A stretch of DNA of 38,828 nt, from the IMG/VR virus record IMGVR_UViG_3300008267_000127, positions 1 to 38,828 of that record; one strand, given 5' to 3'. Origin of the DNA: a virus. Positions 34,932 to 38,828 of the stretch are shown in pieces. Below the pieces are notes generated by a model. It was not told the origin of the DNA. It saw only the letters and a list, made by a program, of their open reading frames with translations, and made no database searches. Both the position numbers and the translations under genes were made by a program. The number at the start of each line of letters is the position of its first letter. The stretch's first letter is position 1.

Positions 34932-36265
34932 CGTTCAAGCTGACGGCCAAGCAAGCCGCCGCGCAAGAGGTGTGCGCCAGCGATGCAACGCACGTCATGC
35001 TGTTTGGTGGTTCGCGTTCGGGCAAGACGTTCCTGCTAGTCCGCAACCTTGTCATGCGCGCCATGAAGGCGGCTGGTTCGCGGCACGTCATCTTTCGCCA
35101 GCGGTTCAACGCGGCCAAGAATAGCATCTGGCTGGACACGTTGCCCAAGGTGATGGCGCTGGCATATCCTGAGATCAAATACACGCTCAACAAGACAGAC
35201 TTTTTCATGGCGCTGCCGAACGCAAGCGAGGTGTGGATTGGCGGCCTTGATGACAAAGACCGCGTTGAGAAGATTTTGGGCATGGAGTTTGCCACGATCT
35301 ATCTCAACGAGTGCAGCCAGATTGCATGGGAAAGCCGCAACATTGCCCTGACACGTCTTGCCCAGGCCGCGACACAGACGATTGAAGGCCGCGAGCCGCA
35401 GCCGCTCAAGTCGCGCATGTATTACGATTGCAACCCGCCGTCTAAAGCCCATTGGACGTTTCGGCTGTTCAAAGAGAAGATTGACGCAGAGACGCGTCTG
35501 CCATTGAAACGCCCTGACGATTACGCGGCTTTCCAGATCAATCCGCAAGACAACCGCGACAACATCGCAGCCGGCTATCTGGAAACGCTGGAAGCGATGC
35601 CGGCCAGATTGCGAAAGCGGTTTCTTGATGGCGAGTTTGGCGACGCAACGCCTAACGCGCTGTTCAATGACGCCACGATTGATACATACCGGCATGAAAG
35701 CGAAGTGCCGCAGCTTGTGCGCGTTGCGGTGGGCGTCGATCCGTCTGGCAGCGATGACAACGACAATGCAGACAATGACGCTATCGGGATTGTGGTCGCT
35801 GGGCTTGGCGTCGATGGCAATGCGTATGTGCTAGAGGATTGCACGGTAAAGGCTGGGCCTGCGACATGGGGCAGCGTTGTGGCCAGCGCATATGACCGCA
35901 ACGAGGCTGACATTGTGGTGGGTGAAACCAACTACGGCGGCGCGATGGTCAACATGGTTGTGCAATCCGCCAGGCCACGAACGCCGTTCAAAGCCGTCAC
36001 CGCATCGCGCGGCAAGCATGTGAGGGCTGAACCATTCAGCGCGCTGTATGAACAGGGCAAGGTGCGCCACGTTGGCAGGTTCAACGAGTTAGAGGATGAA
36101 CTGTGCGGCTTTAACACGACCGGCTATCTTGGCAGCCAATCGCCTAACCGTGCAGACGCGCTGTTCTGGGCATTGGCCGAACTGTTCCCCGCAATGGTGC
36201 AGCCGCGCAAGCAACCCATGACGCACGTTGCGCCACGACCTGTTGCCAGCGCGTTCCGTAGGTGA
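34928..36265 (+). CDS. Terminase large subunit
   Basis: The 445-aa product has Walker A FGGSRSGKT (26-34), Walker B TIYLNE (123-128), and a C-terminal RNase-H-like nuclease with VAVGVDPSG (267-274), followed by NDAIGIVVAG and VVGETNYGG. It powers DNA translocation and cuts concatemers. P22 gp2 is 499 aa. GTG 34928 overlaps the small-subunit stop. Headful packaging is inferred from the family. 52 bases separate it from the portal gene. Confidence 0.93.
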   Translation: MTFKLTAKQAAAQEVCASDATHVMLFGGSRSGKTFLLVRNLVMRAMKAAGSRHVIFRQRFNAAKNSIWLDTLPKVMALAYPEIKYTLNKTDFFMALPNASEVWIGGLDDKDRVEKILGMEFATIYLNECSQIAWESRNIALTRLAQAATQTIEGREPQPLKSRMYYDCNPPSKAHWTFRLFKEKIDAETRLPLKRPDDYAAFQINPQDNRDNIAAGYLETLEAMPARLRKRFLDGEFGDATPNALFNDATIDTYRHESEVPQLVRVAVGVDPSGSDDNDNADNDAIGIVVAGLGVDGNAYVLEDCTVKAGPATWGSVVASAYDRNEADIVVGETNYGGAMVNMVVQSARPRTPFKAVTASRGKHVRAEPFSALYEQGKVRHVGRFNELEDELCGFNTTGYLGSQSPNRADALFWALAELFPAMVQPRKQPMTHVAPRPVASAFRR

Positions 36266-36317
36266 TATTGCTCAACAAGGTGCATCGTCGTGATGACAGA
36301 CGCACGGGGATTGATGA

Positions 36318-38405
36318 ATGGCGCGACCGTCAAAGGCCGAGCGGCTTAACACTATCTGGCAGCGCTCGCTGACGGAATACAACCGCGTCCAATCCGCATT
36401 GCGCCCAGAGCGTGAATTGTGCCGCCAAGCCCGCCGCTTTGCCAGCATCCCCGGCGCGCAATGGGAGGGGCTTTGGGCAGACGCCTTCGCCAGCAAGCCG
36501 CGTCTGGAAATGAACAAGATCATGATGGCGGTCATCCGTATCATGAACGAGATGCGTAACAACCGCATTACCGTAGACTTCGTGCCGAAAGACGGCGCAC
36601 CCGATGACATGCTGGCTGATACGCTTGATGGCTTGTTCCGCGCTGACTATGAGGACAGCAACGGCGACGAAGCGGTAGACAACGCCAGCGATGAGGCTGT
36701 GTCTGGCGGATATGGCGCAATCCGGCTGCGGACGCGGTATGAAGATGAGTATGACGACGAGAACGAACGCCAGCGCATTTGCCTAGAACCGATCTTTGAC
36801 GCTGACACGTCCGTATTTTTTGACCTAGACGCCAAGCGCCAGGACAAGGCCGACGCCAAGCGGTGCTGGGTGGTTTACAGCATGACGCATGAGGCGTTCA
36901 AGGAAGTCTGGGGCGTTGACCCAACGACATGGCCCAAGCTGACATATGACGGCTACAATTTCGACTGGTGCGCGCCGGACGTTGTTTACGTTGCCGAGTA
37001 TTACCAGATCGAAGATGAGCGCGTTGCCATGGTGCGCTTTCAGACGCTTGACGAGCAGGAGCATGAGTTCGAGGCAGAGGACGTTGCCGAGGCCGAGGCC
37101 GGTGAAGAAGGCGACGAGTATGACGCTATCCGGCAGGTGATCGCGCTGGGTGGCGTGGTAGTCAAGGAATGGCGCAAAAAGTGCCGCCGTGTTCACAAAT
37201 ACATCATGTCAGGCGGTGGCATCCTAGAGGATTGCGGCTTCATCGCCGGCAAGCACATCCCGATTGTGCCTATGTATGGCAAGCGGTGGTTCATCGACAA
37301 CGTTGAGCGTTGCATGGGCGTGACGCAGATTGCGATGGACGCGCAACGTCTGGACAACATGCAGACGAGCAAGCTGGCAGAGATTGCCGCGCTGTCGTCA
37401 CGTCGCAAGCCGATTGTGCATCCTGAACAGATCAGCGGGCACGAAACATTCTGGCAGAATGATAACATTGAAGATTTTGCCTACCTCACGCTCAATCCGT
37501 TGACTGGGCCTGATGGCCAACCAATTCCTGGCGGCCCTGTCGCTTACAACGAGCCGCCCGATGTGCCGCCTGCGATGGCCGCGCTGCTGCAGATCACCCG
37601 CGCCGACATGAACGAGTTGCTTGGCGTCAATCAGCAAGCCGAGAAGATGGTTAGCAACATCTCTGGCAAGGCTGTGGAGATGATCCAGCAGCGGCAGGAC
37701 ATGCAATCGTTCATCTTCATGGACAACCGCGCCAAGATGATGCGCCGCGTCGGTGAAGTCTGGCTGTCCATGGCACAAGACATTTACGTCGAGGATGGCC
37801 GCAAGATGAAGGCGGTCAACGAGGATGGCACGGCGAACCAGGTTGAGTTGAACAGGCCGATTATCGACGAAAAGACCGGCGCGATTACGTATCAGAACGA
37901 CCTGACGCGTGCCAAGATGGACGTAACGGTTGACGTTGGGCCGTCCTATACCAGCCGCCGTCAAGCAACCGTGTCTGCACTGACTGCCATGATGCAGATG
38001 GCCGCCGATCCTGCCGATCAGAAGGTGCTGCTTGCCGCGTCGCTGATGAACATGGAAGGCGAAGGGCTGGGCGATATTCGCAAGTTCTATCGCCGCCAGC
38101 TTGTGCAGCTTGGCGCGGTCGAGCCGAACGACGAAGAGCGCGCCGAAATGGAGGCCGCATCGCAGCAAGAGCAACAGCCCGACGCGCAAACGCAATGGGC
38201 ATTGGCCGAGGCTGGAAAGGCGCAGGCACAGACACAGCTTGCCGTTGCCAACACGCAAAAGGCGCTGGCCGACGCTGAAAAGACGCAAGCCCAAACGGCA
38301 GAGACATTGGCTGGCATTGAGACAAGTCAGCTTAAGGCGGCGCTTGATGCTGCCGAACGGATTGGCGGCGCTATTGCCGGCAACGGCCAACCGCAGGGGC
38401 TTTAA
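36318..38405 (+). CDS. Portal protein, P22 gp1-like
   Basis: The 695-aa product (P22 gp1 is 725 aa) forms the dodecameric ring through which DNA moves. It shows the P22 portal pattern: N-terminal RSLTEYNRVQSALRPEREL, FASIPGAQWEG near 42-52, LEMNKIMMAVIRIMNEMRNN near 63-82 (split), acidic loops (DEYDDENERQ) near 142-152, and a C-terminal Gln/Ala-rich helix (AEAGKAQAQTQLAVANTQKA) near 635-660 like the barrel helix of gp1. ATG 36318 has GGGGA upstream. The scaffolding gene follows 23 bases later. Confidence 0.9.
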   Translation: MARPSKAERLNTIWQRSLTEYNRVQSALRPERELCRQARRFASIPGAQWEGLWADAFASKPRLEMNKIMMAVIRIMNEMRNNRITVDFVPKDGAPDDMLADTLDGLFRADYEDSNGDEAVDNASDEAVSGGYGAIRLRTRYEDEYDDENERQRICLEPIFDADTSVFFDLDAKRQDKADAKRCWVVYSMTHEAFKEVWGVDPTTWPKLTYDGYNFDWCAPDVVYVAEYYQIEDERVAMVRFQTLDEQEHEFEAEDVAEAEAGEEGDEYDAIRQVIALGGVVVKEWRKKCRRVHKYIMSGGGILEDCGFIAGKHIPIVPMYGKRWFIDNVERCMGVTQIAMDAQRLDNMQTSKLAEIAALSSRRKPIVHPEQISGHETFWQNDNIEDFAYLTLNPLTGPDGQPIPGGPVAYNEPPDVPPAMAALLQITRADMNELLGVNQQAEKMVSNISGKAVEMIQQRQDMQSFIFMDNRAKMMRRVGEVWLSMAQDIYVEDGRKMKAVNEDGTANQVELNRPIIDEKTGAITYQNDLTRAKMDVTVDVGPSYTSRRQATVSALTAMMQMAADPADQKVLLAASLMNMEGEGLGDIRKFYRRQLVQLGAVEPNDEERAEMEAASQQEQQPDAQTQWALAEAGKAQAQTQLAVANTQKALADAEKTQAQTAETLAGIETSQLKAALDAAERIGGAIAGNGQPQGL

Positions 38406-38428
38406 ATCTGCGAGGGAGTGTGATACCC

Positions 38429-38828
38429 ATGATTTTGGCAGAACAGGAAACACCGCAAGCCGAACCTGAAGCCGCCGAACTGGCACAATCCGAAGTGCCG
38501 CCCGCTGGTGAGAATGAAGCCGCCAGCGACGCGCAACCGGAAGCTGGTTCAGGTGATGACGCTGGTGAACTTGTCGTTTCGATTGGTGAGGAAGCGCCGC
38601 CTCAGACCGAAGAGCAATCCGCGCCTGCTTGGGTGCGAGACCTGCGTAAGCAAAACCGTGAATTGACCAAGCGTCTTAAAGAGCTTGAAGCCAAGGACAA
38701 GCATCCCGCGCAACCTGCGCTGCCGCCCAAGCCGACGCTTGAAAGCTGTGATTGGGACGAAGCCAAATTCGCGGATGCCGTGGTCGAATGGAACAACGCC
38801 AGTCGGCAGGCAGAGCAAGCGCAAGAGG
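38429..38828 (+). CDS. Scaffolding protein, N-terminal part (continues at base 1)
   Basis: ATG 38429 (GAGGGAG eleven bases upstream) starts an acidic, Glu/Pro/Ala-rich N-terminus (MILAEQETPQAEPEAAELA), then WVRDLRKQNRELTKRLKELE near 68-87, a helix/coiled-coil that matches many podoviral scaffolds, and then continues across the join into the segment ending at 566. The reading frame is open to the window end; it is truncated only by linear presentation. Whole product 283 aa. Confidence 0.82.
   Translation, partial: MILAEQETPQAEPEAAELAQSEVPPAGENEAASDAQPEAGSGDDAGELVVSIGEEAPPQTEEQSAPAWVRDLRKQNRELTKRLKELEAKDKHPAQPALPPKPTLESCDWDEAKFADAVVEWNNASRQAEQAQE
38715..38828. repeat. Terminal direct repeat (right copy)
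   Basis: Identical to bases 1-114. See the left copy; trimming one copy gives the 38,714-bp circle. Confidence 0.95.

Noticed and set aside
1-38828. CRISPR array, insertion sequence or transposase
   Set aside because: No regularly spaced repeats, no inverted-repeat-flanked transposase frame and no DDE-type motif set were seen.

Overview
The window is a complete, circular genome of a short-tailed (podovirus-like) phage with P22-type virion architecture. The first 114 bases are repeated exactly at the end (1-114 = 38715-38828), so the contig closes into a circle of 38,714 bp and the scaffolding gene runs across the join. The order terminase small, terminase large, portal, scaffold, P22-type coat, gp4-like factor, gp10-like factor, three gp7/gp20/gp16-like ejection proteins, plus two proteins with a P22 tailspike-like head-binding domain, is the P22 virion module with extra fibre genes inserted. 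The base composition looks GC-rich, and a regulator resembles GcrA. Both fit an alphaproteobacterial host, perhaps a sphingomonad; this is inference. I found no integrase, excisionase, cI/cro pair or parA/parB, so a virulent lifestyle is the simplest reading.

Layout on the circle: (a) plus strand 27.8-34.5 kb, early/middle genes: tandem-HTH regulator, SNF2-like helicase, orphan DNA methyltransferase, RusA resolvase, PAPS-reductase-like protein, DnaA-domain-IV-only protein, replication initiator, HTH regulator; (b) plus strand 34.5 kb through the join to 18.1 kb, packaging, capsid, tail and ejection genes; (c) plus strand 18.15-21.24 kb, a lysis region with small membrane proteins, a tlde1/DUF2778 L,D-transpeptidase-fold enzyme as candidate lysin, a two-TM candidate holin, a beta-helix protein, and overlapping i-/o-spanins; (d) minus strand 27.63-23.89 kb, a recombination operon (ERF, SSB, two HNH/DUF968-like proteins, NinB) behind small unknown genes; (e) minus strand 23.85-21.23 kb, ten small early genes including a Lar-like zinc protein. 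No gene-free stretch exceeds 300 bases; the longest is 27630-27793, which holds divergent promoters.

The most interesting signal is regulatory. Four good sigma70-type promoters (TTGACG -35 boxes) share a 13-base, partly palindromic sequence close to WAGCGCCRCGCTT between their -35 and -10 boxes, and a fifth copy lies between the divergent pair. One of these promoters drives an XRE-type HTH gene whose ATG sits at the predicted transcription start, i.e. a probable leaderless, autoregulated repressor. The lysis cassette lacks a recognisable muramidase, amidase or transglycosylase and instead carries the tlde1-type enzyme. Several micro-genes (22-39 codons) with good ribosome sites or stop-start overlaps are recorded; most are easy to miss.
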